Below are positions 30,001-38,315 of a DNA stretch of 64,000 nucleotides, piece by piece. The stretch is from Silanimonas sp. (GTDB taxonomy: Bacteria; Pseudomonadota; Gammaproteobacteria; Xanthomonadales; Xanthomonadaceae): NCBI RefSeq assembly GCF_027530345.1, contig NZ_JAPZQK010000019.1:62001-126000 (forward strand), given 5' to 3'. The first letter of the stretch is position 1, and every line of letters begins with the position of its first letter. Made by a program: the position numbers and the translations under genes. The notes below the pieces were generated by a model. It did not search any database. It was not told the DNA's origin and saw only the letters and a list, made by a program, of their open reading frames with translations.

Positions 30001-33000
30001 GAACGGGCGCATTGGCATGCCCTGGCCGCCACGTCGGCCCCGGCCGTGCTGCTCGATCTCTGGGCGCTCGATGCGCCGCTGGACGGACTCGAAGCGTCCT
30101 GCCGCATGGTGTTCGACGATGCGTTGCGAATGGCGCAGGGGCTGGCCGCCTGGGCTGACGGTGCCGGGATGACGTGGCTCAGCGTCGGCGTGCATGCGCA
30201 GGCGGTGGGTGACGCCTCGGCCCTTCGCCCGGCCCAGGCCTTGCGCGCCGGCCCCGTGCGCACCTGGCCGCAGGAGGCCACGGCGCTCCGAACCTGCTGG
30301 TTCGATCTCGACGCCGCCGCGCTGGCCGTGCCTCGGCGCGCGATCGACGCCGTGCTGGCGGAGCTGCGCGCCAGTTGCCCCGCGGAGACCGTCGCCCTGC
30401 GCGGCCGCCAGCGCTGGGTGCCGCATTCGCAGCCGCTGGGTATCGCGCCGGCCAAGGCCGATGCCGCTGCGGCGTTCCGCGGCCACGTGCTGCTGACGGG
30501 TGCGTTTGGTGGCGCCGGTCGCGACATCGCGGAGCGTCTCGCACTGGCGGGTGGCGTCGAGTGCCTGTGGCTGGTGAGTCGGACGGCGATCGAGGCCGGT
30601 TCCTCGCGCGCCGCGTGGATCGACGCGTTGCGCATCTTGGGGCTCGATGCGCGCGTGCTGGTCGCCGACCTCGCGCGGCCCGGGGCGCTGGCCGGAGCCG
30701 CGCAGGCCGCAGGCCTGGTGCGGCTCGACACCGCGCTGCATGCCGCCGGCGTGCTCGACGACGCCTTGATCGCGATGAAGTCGACCGAGGCCGCCCACGC
30801 GGTGCTCGCGCCGAAACTGGTGGGCGCCCACGAGGTCGCGGCCCTGGCCGAGTCCCTCGGGGCCTCGCAGGTGCTGTACTTCTCGTCGATCAGCGCGCAG
30901 ATGGGCGCCTCCGGGCAGGTCGACTACACGGCCGCGAACGCCTTCCTCGACGCCTTCGCCGCCCATGCGGATGCGAGGTCGGCCACCACGCGGCACACCG
31001 CGCTGGCCTTCAGCATCTGGCGCGACGCCGGCATGGCGGCGCGCCTCGCGGCCGAGCGTGGACTCGCGCCGCCGCCGTTCGATGACGGCCTGCCGCAAGC
31101 GCATCCGCTGTTGCGCCATCGCCGCGACGAGGGCCTTGCCGCCGTCTTCGGCGGCGTGGTCGGCCCGGAAAGCGACTGGGTGCTCGACGGGCATCGTCTC
31201 GCCAGTGGTGACGCGCTGCTTCCCGGCACGGGCCTGCTCGACCTGGTCGCTTGGGGACTCCAGGCGCTGCGCGGTCGCTTCACGCCCTTCGCCTGCGAAG
31301 GACTGACCATCGCGGCACCGCTGGTGTTCGCGGGTGGCGAATCGCGTCAGATCGCCTTGCGCTTCGTTCCTCTCGATGCGGCCGGCCAAGCCACGACGCC
31401 CGCATCGGCGAAGCGCTTCGAGGTGAGCCTGACCAGCCGAGGCGCCGGTGAAGGCGAAGCCACCGAGCACGTCCTGCTGCAGCTCGACGTGTTGGCCGAC
31501 GGCGCGCCCTCGGGCCCGACGTTGCCGCTCGACTTGCAGGCACCGCGCACGGCGCGCCCGCCGGTGTACGCCCATCCGGCACTGCACTTCGGGCCGGAGT
31601 GGGACTGCCTGCGCGGTTTCGAAGTGGGTGAGGGCGAGGCGGAGTTGCAGCTCGAAGCCGCGCTCGGCCTCGATGGCCCGCATCCGCTGCATCCGGCCCT
31701 GCTCGACATGGCGCTCGGCGCCGCGCAGGCGGCGCTGGCACCGCCCGGGGTCGATGCCGCGCGGCTGCTGCCCTTCCGCTACGGCCGCATCGAGGTGCTC
31801 GCGCCCCTGCCGCCCCGCGTGACCAGCCGCCAGCGCGCCCGCGCCGAGGACGACAGCCTCGTGCTCGACATCGACGTGCTCGACGAGGTCGATCGTCCCG
31901 CTGTTCGCGTGCGCGGCTTCATTCTGAAGCCCGCGCGCCGGCTCGGCACCGCGACCCGGGCCCGACGCGCCGGCACGCCCGGCGGCGCACTGCTCGACGT
32001 GGGCTTCCGCGACGGTTTCGGCAGCGACGACGCGTTCGCCGCCATCGCCACCGTGCTCGTCCATGCGCTGCCGCCGCAGGTCGCGCTGGCGCGTCGCTCC
32101 GTCGACGCCTTGGTGGCCGACACGCGTCGCGCCGCGCATGCCGCGGACGCTTCGGCCGATGTCGGCACGACGAGCGCGACGCCGGTGGCGCGTCGCTCCG
32201 GCGGCACGCCCTTCATCGCCGCAGGAACCCCGATGCAGTCGAGGATGGTGGCGCTGTGGGAACGCCTGCTCGACCTCTCCGGCATCGGCATCGAGGATGA
32301 CTTCTTCGCCCTTGGTGGGCACAGCCTGCTACTGACGCGCGCGCTGTCGCGACTGAAGCGCGAGGACGGCGTATCGCTGCCGATCGACGCCGCCTTCGAA
32401 GCACCGCGGATCCGCGACTGGAGCGCCTTGGCCGAACAGGCTGGGGCCTTGTCGCCCGGCGGCGCCTCGCCGCTGACCCCGCTGCAATCCGTGGCGCGTG
32501 TTCCCGGTCTGGACGGGCGCTTCCGCTTCCCGACCACCCACAGCCAGCGCCAGTTGTTCTACGTGCAGGCCACCGCGCCGGAGAACACGGCCTACAACAT
32601 TCCCTTCGCCTTTACGCTGCGCGGCCCGCTCGATGCCGATGCGTTGGCCGGTGCGATCCGCGATGTGGTCGCCGCCCACGAGGCCCTGCGCACGAATTTC
32701 GAAGTGGCCGATGGCGAGGTGCGGCAGGTCGTCGACCCCTCCGCCGTGCCCATGCACGAATCGGTGGATCTCTCGGTGATGCCGGAGACCGAGCGCGCGG
32801 CGGCGCTGGCCGAAGTGCGCGAGCTGGTCGCGAGGCATGTCTTCGATCTCGCCGCCGGTCCGCCATGCCTGTTCCTCACCGTCAAGCTCGCCGCCGAGGA
32901 GCACGTGCTGCTGTTCTGCCTGCACCACGTGCTGGTCGACCACCTCGCCGTGCTGCACATCGGTCGAGCGCTCGAAGAGCGCTACGCGCTGCGTCGTCGG

Positions 33001-33897
33001 GGTTCGGTGCCGGCCCTCGTCGCCGCCGGGTTGCAGTTGCCGGACTTCGCCGTCTGGCAGGCCGCCGCCCTCGATGCGTCGGCGATCGCGCAGCGCCTGC
33101 CGCACTGGATGGACAGCCTGGCCGCCTGTTCGCCGGTGCTGCGCCTGCCCACGGATCGTCCGCGACCCGCTCGGCAGGACTTCGCCGGCGCGGAGCATCG
33201 GTTGGCCCTGTCGGCCGGCACCAGCGCGCGACTTCGTGCCTTCGCGCAGGCCACGCAGCAGACGCCCTTCGTCGTCATGCTGGCGGCACTGGCGCGGTTG
33301 CTGCGCGCGGCCAGCGGCCAGGATCGCCTCGTCATCGGCTGCCCGTTCGCGAACCGCAACGCGGAGGAATTGGAGCCCGTCGTCGGCCTGTTCATGAACC
33401 TGCTGCCGCTCGGACTGCATTTGCCGGAAGGGCAAGGCTTCGACGAACTGCTGGCGCAAGTGCGCCGCCAGGTGACGCGCACGCAGGCCGTGCAGGACAC
33501 GCCGTTCCCGGCCATCCTGCAGGCGCTCGGCGTGCCGCGTGACCCCTCGCGCAACCCGCTGGTGCAGGTCTGGTACACCTTCCAGGAGGCGCCGATGGCC
33601 CTGCGCTTCGATGGCCTCGAGGTGACGAGCGAGGCGCTGCCGAACGGCGGTGCCAAGCTCGACCTGAGCTTCTGGTTCTGGGACGACGGTGAGCGGGTTC
33701 GCGGGCTCGTGGAGTACGCGACGGCGCTCTACGACGAGCCCACCGTCGAGGCGCTCGTTCGCGAACTCGAGGCGACGCTCGATGCGTGCATGGCGGGAGT
33801 GGGCGGACTGTCGCCGCCGCCCGCGGACGATGTGGCGTCCACATCGCCATCGCTAGACTCTGCACCTCTCGACGTGATTACGACGGTGCTCGAATGA
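27082..33897 (+). CDS. Type I polyketide synthase, KS-AT-KR-DH-ACP-C
   Basis: This is a 2271-residue single-module synthase ending in an NRPS condensation domain. KS (11-436) has Cys184 (TACSTSL), His320 (EAHGTGT) and His358 (KTNIGH). AT (537-885) has Ser634 in GHSLGE and AAFHS at 730-734, which predicts malonyl-CoA. KR (catalytic part 1132-1320) has a GxxGxxG loop, Ser1269, Tyr1282, Asn1286 and an LDD motif typical of B-type reductases. DH (1341-1615) has His1371 and Asp1542, but Gly1546 replaces the usual Gln/His and the HxxxG spacing is one residue longer. ACP carries Ser1748 (GGHSL). C (1813-2240) has HHVLVDH (1948-1954) instead of HHxxxDG. There is no loading module or thioesterase. It most likely acylates an aminoacyl group held on the divergent hybrid protein. 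The stop overlaps the dapE start. Confidence 0.9.
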   Translation: MDPRAPLDPRSHIAIVGMACDLPMADSPEAFWRALAEGRCAVEDFDDAAMREAGARDADLALPEYVRAGVRLPAHDQFDAAFFGLSPREAAVMDPQHRRFLQCAWAALEHAGHRPDDLDRQTGVFAGAGMGWYLIRNVIGHRALVEDLGEFLVRHLSNDKDFLSTRVSYQLDLRGPSLNVQTACSTSLVAVHLACQSLIAGECDMALAGGVTHEIPQGQGYRYREEEVRSPDGRCRAFDARSGGTVFGSGAGIVVLRRLGDALRDGDTIHAVIRGTAINNDGAGKAGYLAPSVDGQAEAAAQALAVAGVDADSLGYVEAHGTGTRLGDPIEIAALSQAFDGATPGGCGIGSVKTNIGHLDTAAGVAGLIKTALSLRHGELPASLFFESPNPEIDFARSPFAVAASHRAWPKAGPRRAAVNSLGVGGTNAFAVLEQAPREGEPPIDAGDTPQAAPIVLPLSAKTPDALRARAEALAETLATSTLPLVDIAWTLRQGRVAMPVRGSVAARTRAEAVDALGAMSRMRDGDFATANDAASAPVFAFPGQGAQRVGMARGIARADAAVREALEACVAELRALGAHEVVALLLDAEPTPGTSARLRGTEIAQPALFAVEYALAKGLMARGLKPAAMLGHSLGEYVAATLAGVFTLPAALRLMVARGALCAAAPEGAMLAVALDEGELRALLPATLDVAAINAPGQTVVAGADVAIADFERALVERGVGARRLETSAAFHSRQLDGVLDTFRAAVVVAAPARVDGLRVVSTCTGDWLTTELAASPDYWVRHLREPVRFVEALATIDRLRHAVLVEVGPGRTLSTFAAMRRADARTVLLLPKDADDTSAWAALPGRLWAGGVAVDWARWGQPTAGRRVPLPTYPFAAVKHWIDPPKAVAASDEGAAALPPESWLQTPVWQPVPLPRELSSALPASALVLCDGAGIGDALADALAAEGVAVRRVHRAAAFTQEESHITLDPGERAHWHALAATSAPAVLLDLWALDAPLDGLEASCRMVFDDALRMAQGLAAWADGAGMTWLSVGVHAQAVGDASALRPAQALRAGPVRTWPQEATALRTCWFDLDAAALAVPRRAIDAVLAELRASCPAETVALRGRQRWVPHSQPLGIAPAKADAAAAFRGHVLLTGAFGGAGRDIAERLALAGGVECLWLVSRTAIEAGSSRAAWIDALRILGLDARVLVADLARPGALAGAAQAAGLVRLDTALHAAGVLDDALIAMKSTEAAHAVLAPKLVGAHEVAALAESLGASQVLYFSSISAQMGASGQVDYTAANAFLDAFAAHADARSATTRHTALAFSIWRDAGMAARLAAERGLAPPPFDDGLPQAHPLLRHRRDEGLAAVFGGVVGPESDWVLDGHRLASGDALLPGTGLLDLVAWGLQALRGRFTPFACEGLTIAAPLVFAGGESRQIALRFVPLDAAGQATTPASAKRFEVSLTSRGAGEGEATEHVLLQLDVLADGAPSGPTLPLDLQAPRTARPPVYAHPALHFGPEWDCLRGFEVGEGEAELQLEAALGLDGPHPLHPALLDMALGAAQAALAPPGVDAARLLPFRYGRIEVLAPLPPRVTSRQRARAEDDSLVLDIDVLDEVDRPAVRVRGFILKPARRLGTATRARRAGTPGGALLDVGFRDGFGSDDAFAAIATVLVHALPPQVALARRSVDALVADTRRAAHAADASADVGTTSATPVARRSGGTPFIAAGTPMQSRMVALWERLLDLSGIGIEDDFFALGGHSLLLTRALSRLKREDGVSLPIDAAFEAPRIRDWSALAEQAGALSPGGASPLTPLQSVARVPGLDGRFRFPTTHSQRQLFYVQATAPENTAYNIPFAFTLRGPLDADALAGAIRDVVAAHEALRTNFEVADGEVRQVVDPSAVPMHESVDLSVMPETERAAALAEVRELVARHVFDLAAGPPCLFLTVKLAAEEHVLLFCLHHVLVDHLAVLHIGRALEERYALRRRGSVPALVAAGLQLPDFAVWQAAALDASAIAQRLPHWMDSLAACSPVLRLPTDRPRPARQDFAGAEHRLALSAGTSARLRAFAQATQQTPFVVMLAALARLLRAASGQDRLVIGCPFANRNAEELEPVVGLFMNLLPLGLHLPEGQGFDELLAQVRRQVTRTQAVQDTPFPAILQALGVPRDPSRNPLVQVWYTFQEAPMALRFDGLEVTSEALPNGGAKLDLSFWFWDDGERVRGLVEYATALYDEPTVEALVRELEATLDACMAGVGGLSPPPADDVASTSPSLDSAPLDVITTVLE
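33854..33859 (+). promoter_or_regulatory. Possible dapE promoter -10 inside the PKS 3' end
   Basis: TAGACT lies 35-40 bases before the dapE ATG, inside the last 15 codons of the PKS, where the protein is a low-complexity tail past the condensation domain. A start near 33866 would give a 28-nt leader. No strong -35 is seen. It may be a relic of the promoter dapE used before the PKS was inserted; this is inference. Confidence 0.3.
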
Positions 33898-35033
33898 GTG
33901 ATGTGGTCGCCCTGGCGAAGGACCTGATCGCGCGTCCTTCGGTGACGCCGGAAGACGCCGGCTGCCAAGCCTTGATCGCCGCGCGGCTCGCACCGCTGGG
34001 CTTCCGCTGCGAGTCGCTCGACTTTGGCGACGTGAAGAACCTCTGGGCCACGCGGGGGCAGGGCAGCCCGGTCATCGTGCTGCTCGGCCACACCGACGTG
34101 GTGCCGCCGGGCCCGCGCGAGGCCTGGGCCTCCGATCCCTTCGTGCCGACGGTGCGCGACGGCGTGCTGCATGGCCGAGGTGCTGCCGACATGAAGGGCA
34201 GCGTCGCCGCCTTCGTCGTCGCGATGGAACAGCTGGTCGCCGCGAACCTGGACCACCCCGGAACCCTGGCCGTGCTGCTGACCTCCGATGAGGAAGGCCC
34301 GTCGATCGACGGCGTCCGCAAGGTGGCCGAGCACTTCCGCGCCACCGGCCAGCGCATCGACTACTGCATCACCGGCGAGCCCTCGTCGAGCGAGCGGCTC
34401 GGTGACGTATTGCGCGTCGGTCGTCGTGGCTCGCTGTCCGTCGCGGTCGACGTGCGCGGCGTGCAGGGCCACGTGGCCTATCCCGAGAAGGCGTTGAACC
34501 CGATCCACGCGCTGGCCCCCGCTTTGGCCGAGCTCTGCGCGCGGCGCTGGGACGAGGGCTATGCCAGCTTCCCGTCCACCAGCTTCCAGGTGTCGAACAT
34601 CACGGCGGGCACCGGCGCGGACAACGTCATCCCCGGCGCGCTGCAGTTCGTGGCGAACTTCCGTTTCAACCCGAACTGGACCAGCGATGCGCTGGTGGCC
34701 GAGTTCGAGGCGATCCTCGCCAAGTACGGCGTCGATGCCGCGTGCCGCTGGCGCCGCTCGGGCGAACCCTTCCACTGCGATGAAGGCGTGCTGCGCCGAG
34801 CCGCCCGCGCGGCCATCCAGGCGCGCTGCGGGATCACGCCGGACGAGAACACAAAGGGCGGCACCTCCGATGCCCGCTTCATCGCGCCGCTCGGCGCCGA
34901 ATGCGTCGAACTGGGGCCGGGCAACGCCAGCATCCACAAGATCGACGAGGGCGTGCGCCTCGACGAGCTCGAGGCGCTACCGGCGCTGTTCGCCGAGGTC
35001 ATCACGCGCGTCTGGGACGGGCACGGCGCTTAG
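33894..35033 (+). CDS. dapE: Succinyl-diaminopimelate desuccinylase
   Basis: This 379-residue di-zinc peptidase-family M20 enzyme hydrolyses N-succinyl-L,L-diaminopimelate in lysine and peptidoglycan synthesis. Metal and catalytic residues are in order: [31 protein letters not shown] and NASIHKIDE. The start [20 protein letters not shown] matches the family. Its ATG overlaps the PKS stop (ATGA), with no clear Shine-Dalgarno, which suggests coupling to PKS translation or a short transcript from an internal promoter. Confidence 0.97.
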   Translation: MSDVVALAKDLIARPSVTPEDAGCQALIAARLAPLGFRCESLDFGDVKNLWATRGQGSPVIVLLGHTDVVPPGPREAWASDPFVPTVRDGVLHGRGAADMKGSVAAFVVAMEQLVAANLDHPGTLAVLLTSDEEGPSIDGVRKVAEHFRATGQRIDYCITGEPSSSERLGDVLRVGRRGSLSVAVDVRGVQGHVAYPEKALNPIHALAPALAELCARRWDEGYASFPSTSFQVSNITAGTGADNVIPGALQFVANFRFNPNWTSDALVAEFEAILAKYGVDAACRWRRSGEPFHCDEGVLRRAARAAIQARCGITPDENTKGGTSDARFIAPLGAECVELGPGNASIHKIDEGVRLDELEALPALFAEVITRVWDGHGA

Positions 35034-35146
35034 TCGTCGGCGGACCGGTGGGGCCATCGTGGTTGGGGCGAAGGCATGGCCTTCGGCACGTGGCGAGCGG
35101 CCGGCTGAGTTCTAAGGTCGGTGAGGTCACTGACAAGGGAACGCCG

Positions 35147-36442
35147 ATGGCCGCGCTGCTTCGACTGTTCAACCTGAAGGCCGGCGAGTGGCGCGCGGTG
35201 CTGTTGGCGGGCCTCTACTTCTTCACGGTCCTGGCCGCGCTGATGCTGTTGCGGCCCGCGCGGGACGCGCTCGGCATGCAGCGTGGCATGGATGAGATCC
35301 GATGGTTGTTCTTCGGGACAGCCCTGGTAACGCTGCTGGCGCAGCCACTTTTCGGCTGGCTGGTGGCCCGCTTGCGGCGGATGCACGTCATCGCCGCCTG
35401 CTACGGCTTCTTCGCCGTCTCGCTGGCGGGTTTCCACCTGCTGCTCGTGGCGGCGCCCGAGGCGGTGGGCGAGCGCAGCGGTCAGGTGTTCTACGTGTGG
35501 TTCAGCGTCTTCAATTTCTTCGTGACCATGGTGTTCTGGGCGCTGATGGCGGACCGGTTCACGATGGGGCAGTCACAGCGATTGTTCCCTCTGATCGCTG
35601 CCGGCGGAACACTGGGTGCTATCGCCGGTTCCTGGGTGGCCGGGGCCTCGGTCGAATCGGTGGGTACCCCGATGCTCCTGCTGATGGCTGCAGGACTTCT
35701 TGTTACGGCCTTGGGCTTGGCGGCACTGGTGATCCGCCACACCGAAGCGGTGCCGGTAGGGGTCGCGGCCAGCCATGGCGAAGCGCCGGTCGGCGGCAGT
35801 GCATGGGCTGGCTTGCGCGCGGTGCTGCGTTCGCCGTACCTGTCTGGGATCGCGCTGTACGTGTTGATCCTCGCGGTGATGGTGACCTTCCTCTACTTCA
35901 CTCGCCTGCAGCTGGTGGCGGGCATGGAGAGCGAGCTTGATGCGCGTACGGCACTTTTCGCGCAGGTGGACTTCTACACGCAAGTGGCCACGCTGCTGCT
36001 GCAGATGGTCTTCGCTGGCCATCTCATCAAGCGCATCGGCATGCCGATGACGCTAGCCTTCCTGCCCGCTGTCGCCGCGCTGGGCTTCGTCGGGCTTGCG
36101 ATGGTCGGCTCGCTGGTAGCCCTGGTGGTTTTCGAGGCCGTGTTCCGCGCCGTGCAGCGCGCGGTGATGCGGCCGGCACGCGAGACGCTGTTCACCGTGC
36201 TTGGCCGCGAGGACAAGTACAAGGCGAAGGCCGTGATCGATACCTTCGTCTACCGTGTGGGCGACATCGTGGGCGCACAGTCCGAAGGTTTGCTGGGCCG
36301 ACTGGGCCTCGGCCTCTACGCTCTCGCTGGCGCTGCCGTGCCGCTGGCCCTGCTGTGGGCCGCGCTCGGCCTGTGGCTGGGCTGGCGGCAGCGTGTGCTT
36401 GCCAAGGCCTCGACAGAAGGGGTAGGGTCACAACCATGCTAA
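35147..36442 (+). CDS. Npt/ATP:ADP-antiporter-related membrane transporter
   Basis: This 431-residue membrane protein with about 12 helices resembles the bacterial non-parasite members of the NTP/NDP exchange (TLC) family, often annotated as MFS. Typical segments are LLRPARDALGMQRG, SVFNFFVTMVFWALMADRF, RLFPLIAAGGTLGAIAGSW and VMRPARETLFTVLGREDKYKAKAVIDT. The substrate is unknown. AAGGGA precedes the ATG at 35147. Its 3' end carries the promoter and first codons of the asnB leader peptide, so the two regions are physically nested. Confidence 0.75.
   Translation: MAALLRLFNLKAGEWRAVLLAGLYFFTVLAALMLLRPARDALGMQRGMDEIRWLFFGTALVTLLAQPLFGWLVARLRRMHVIAACYGFFAVSLAGFHLLLVAAPEAVGERSGQVFYVWFSVFNFFVTMVFWALMADRFTMGQSQRLFPLIAAGGTLGAIAGSWVAGASVESVGTPMLLLMAAGLLVTALGLAALVIRHTEAVPVGVAASHGEAPVGGSAWAGLRAVLRSPYLSGIALYVLILAVMVTFLYFTRLQLVAGMESELDARTALFAQVDFYTQVATLLLQMVFAGHLIKRIGMPMTLAFLPAVAALGFVGLAMVGSLVALVVFEAVFRAVQRAVMRPARETLFTVLGREDKYKAKAVIDTFVYRVGDIVGAQSEGLLGRLGLGLYALAGAAVPLALLWAALGLWLGWRQRVLAKASTEGVGSQPC
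36399..36428 (+). promoter_or_regulatory. Candidate asnB promoter inside the transporter gene
   Basis: -35 TTGCCA (36399-36404) and -10 TAGGGT (36423-36428) are 18 bases apart and face asnB. The predicted start is 36435-36436, at the A of the leader-peptide ATG, so the leader mRNA could begin without a 5' untranslated region. If transcription starts further upstream, the GA-rich stretch at 36415-36427 could act as a ribosome binding site instead. Confidence 0.45.
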
Positions 36443-36504
36443 CGCTCGCGCTCAACCGCAATAACGCCAATAACCGCAACGCCGAAAGGCGGCCGCGGCG
36501 TTAG
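36436..36504 (+). CDS. asnB leader peptide (Asn-rich attenuator ORF)
   Basis: This 22-codon ORF starts MLTLAL. Residues 7-15 read NRNNANNRN, which is six Asn in nine codons (both AAC and AAU are used), and it ends in a basic AERRPRR tail before TAG. Its ATG lies in the last codons of the transporter gene, in another frame. It is followed 30 bases later by an intrinsic terminator and then by asnB. This is the layout of amino-acid attenuators: a ribosome stalled at Asn codons should favour an alternative fold over the terminator. The codon count is seen directly; the regulatory role is inferred. Confidence 0.8.
   Translation: MLTLALNRNNANNRNAERRPRR
36478..36502 (+). promoter_or_regulatory. Pause hairpin of the asnB attenuator
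   Basis: AACGCCG (36478-36484) pairs perfectly with CGGCGTT (36496-36502), covering the last Asn codon and the leader stop region. An alternative inner stem CGCC-GAAA-GGCG also exists. The segment GGCGGCC (36488-36494) can pair, with one bulge, with GGCCCGCC in the terminator's left arm, so it is a candidate antiterminator strand. Confidence 0.5.
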
Positions 36505-36534
36505 GCGCGTTCAGCACATCGAACCCCGAACCCC

Positions 36535-36573
36535 GAAGGCCCGCCTGGCAACAGCGCGGGCCTTCTCCTTTTT
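36535..36573 (+). terminator. Intrinsic terminator (attenuator) before asnB
   Basis: A 10-base perfect stem (GAAGGCCCGC / GCGGGCCTTC) with an 11-base loop, itself partly paired (CTG/CAG), is followed by TCCTTTTT. It ends 28 bases before the asnB ATG and after the Asn-rich leader ORF. A terminator between a promoter and the gene it serves has no role unless it is regulated. Confidence 0.85.
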
Positions 36574-36601
36574 GCGCTTTCGAAACCCCAAGGAGATTCC
36601 C

Positions 36602-38293
36602 ATGTGCGGCATCGTCGCGATCTTCGGGCTCAAGCCCGGCACCGAACTCGAACCGCTGCGCCGGCAGGCCGTGCAGGCCGCGGCGCGCATCCGCCATCGC
36701 GGCCCCGACTGGAGCGGCGTGTATGCCGACGCCGGTGCCGTGCTGGCGCATGAGCGCCTCTCCATCGTCGATATCCACGGCGGCGCTCAGCCGCTGCGCT
36801 CGACCGACGGCGCGCTGGCGCTGGCGGTGAACGGCGAGATCTACAACCACCGCGAACTCGAAGCCGGCCTGTCCGTGCCTTACACCCTGACGACCCAGAG
36901 CGACTGCGAGGTGATCAACGCGCTGTGGCGCGAGCAAGGGCCGGGCTTTGTCGATTCGCTCAACGGCATCTTCGCCTTCGCGCTGTGGGATTCGGCGCAG
37001 CAGCGATATCTGATCGCCCGCGACCCGATGGGCGTGATTCCGCTGTACTTCGGCCACGACCGCGAAGGCCGGTTGTGGGTGGCTTCGGAGATGAAGGCGC
37101 TGGTCGGCATCTGCGAGGACGTGGCGATCTTCCCGCCCGGCCACCTGCTGGATTCCGCCGAAGGGCAGATCCGCCCGTACCGCACGCGCGAATGGCGTGA
37201 ATTCGCCAAAGTCGACGGCCAGGCCATCGCGCCCGCCGCGCTGAAGGACGCGCTGATGCAGGCCGTGCGTCGCCAGCTGATGTGCGACGTGCCCTACGGC
37301 GTGCTGCTGTCGGGCGGCCTCGATTCCTCGGTGGTGGCCTGGTGCGCGGCGCAGTTCGCCAAGAAGCGCGTCGAAGACGACGGCAAGAGCGAAGCCTGGT
37401 GGCCGCGCCTGCACAGCTTCGCGGTGGGCCTCGAAGGCTCGCCCGACCTCGCCGCGGCGCGTGTGGCCGCCGAGGCGCTGGGTACCGCCCACCACGAATT
37501 CCATTTCACTTTCGAAGAAGGATTGGATGCACTCAGCGAAGTCATCCGCCACATCGAGACCTACGACGTCACCACCATCCGCGCCTCGACGCCGATGTTC
37601 CTGCTGGCGCGGCGCATCCGCTCGATGGGCATCAAGATGGTGCTGTCGGGCGAGGGCAGTGACGAGGTGTTCGGCGGCTACCTGTACTTCCACAAGGCGC
37701 CGGACGCGCGCGAGTTCCACGCCGAGACGGTGCGCAAGCTCGACGCCCTGCACCAGTTCGACTGCCTGCGCGCCAACAAGAGCATGGCGGCCTTCGGCAT
37801 CGAAGCGCGCGTGCCCTTCCTCGACCTCGCCTTCCTCGACACGGCGATGGCCATCGACCCCGAGCAGAAGCGCGTCCGCGCGCGCGCCGCAGGTGGCCGC
37901 CCGGTGGAGAAGTGGCTGCTGCGCACGGCGTTCGAGGGCTGCCTGCCCGAGAGCATCCTGTGGCGGCAGAAGGAGCAGTTCAGCGACGGCGTTGGCTACG
38001 GCTGGATCGACGGCCTGAAGGCGCATGCCGAGGCGCAGGTCAGTGATGCGGAGTTCGCTGGCGCCGAGCGCCGCTTCCCGATCAACCCGCCGCAGACCAA
38101 GGAGGCCTACTTCTACCGCCGCATCTTCGAAACGCACTTCCCGGGCGGCGCAGCGGCGGCCACGGTGCCAGGCGGCAAGTCCATCGCGTGCTCTTCGCCG
38201 GCGGCGATCGCCTGGGACGCGGCCTTCGCGAAGGCGGCCGACCCGAGCGGCCGCGCCATCGCGGGCGTGCACGAGCAGGCCGTCGCAGGCTGA
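36602..38293 (+). CDS. asnB: Asparagine synthase (glutamine-hydrolysing)
   Basis: This 563-residue class-II amidotransferase makes asparagine from aspartate, glutamine and ATP. Cys2 after the initiator Met is the glutaminase nucleophile (MCGIVAIFG). NGEIYNH and RHRGPD line the glutaminase site. The synthetase domain has the ATP pyrophosphatase loop LLSGGLDSSVVAW (near residue 240) and LSGEGSDEVFGGY. AAGGAG lies six bases before the ATG. It is preceded by the Asn-rich leader and terminator, so it is probably controlled by Asn-tRNA charging. The end carries an unremarkable extra helix. Confidence 0.97.
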   Translation: MCGIVAIFGLKPGTELEPLRRQAVQAAARIRHRGPDWSGVYADAGAVLAHERLSIVDIHGGAQPLRSTDGALALAVNGEIYNHRELEAGLSVPYTLTTQSDCEVINALWREQGPGFVDSLNGIFAFALWDSAQQRYLIARDPMGVIPLYFGHDREGRLWVASEMKALVGICEDVAIFPPGHLLDSAEGQIRPYRTREWREFAKVDGQAIAPAALKDALMQAVRRQLMCDVPYGVLLSGGLDSSVVAWCAAQFAKKRVEDDGKSEAWWPRLHSFAVGLEGSPDLAAARVAAEALGTAHHEFHFTFEEGLDALSEVIRHIETYDVTTIRASTPMFLLARRIRSMGIKMVLSGEGSDEVFGGYLYFHKAPDAREFHAETVRKLDALHQFDCLRANKSMAAFGIEARVPFLDLAFLDTAMAIDPEQKRVRARAAGGRPVEKWLLRTAFEGCLPESILWRQKEQFSDGVGYGWIDGLKAHAEAQVSDAEFAGAERRFPINPPQTKEAYFYRRIFETHFPGGAAAATVPGGKSIACSSPAAIAWDAAFAKAADPSGRAIAGVHEQAVAG

Positions 38294-38315
38294 GCCGCGG
38301 CCCGCGAGGCAGGGC

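Noticed and set aside
27640-32322. 1560-residue minus-strand open frame inside the PKS
   Set aside because: It is antisense to KS-AT-KR-DH domains with intact catalytic motifs and is rich in Arg, Gln and His with no recognisable fold.
20043-33900. tRNA or attachment site marking integration of the megasynthase pair
   Set aside because: Inspection of both edges (23898-23927 and 33840-33900) showed no tRNA fragment, direct repeat or integrase.
35034-35146. Lysine-type riboswitch or other RNA element near dapE and the transporter
   Set aside because: The 113-base gap has no conserved core that I can see, and dapE itself has no leader.
36443-36601. Riboswitch upstream of asnB
   Set aside because: The region is explained better by a leader peptide and terminator; no aptamer-like conserved core is seen.
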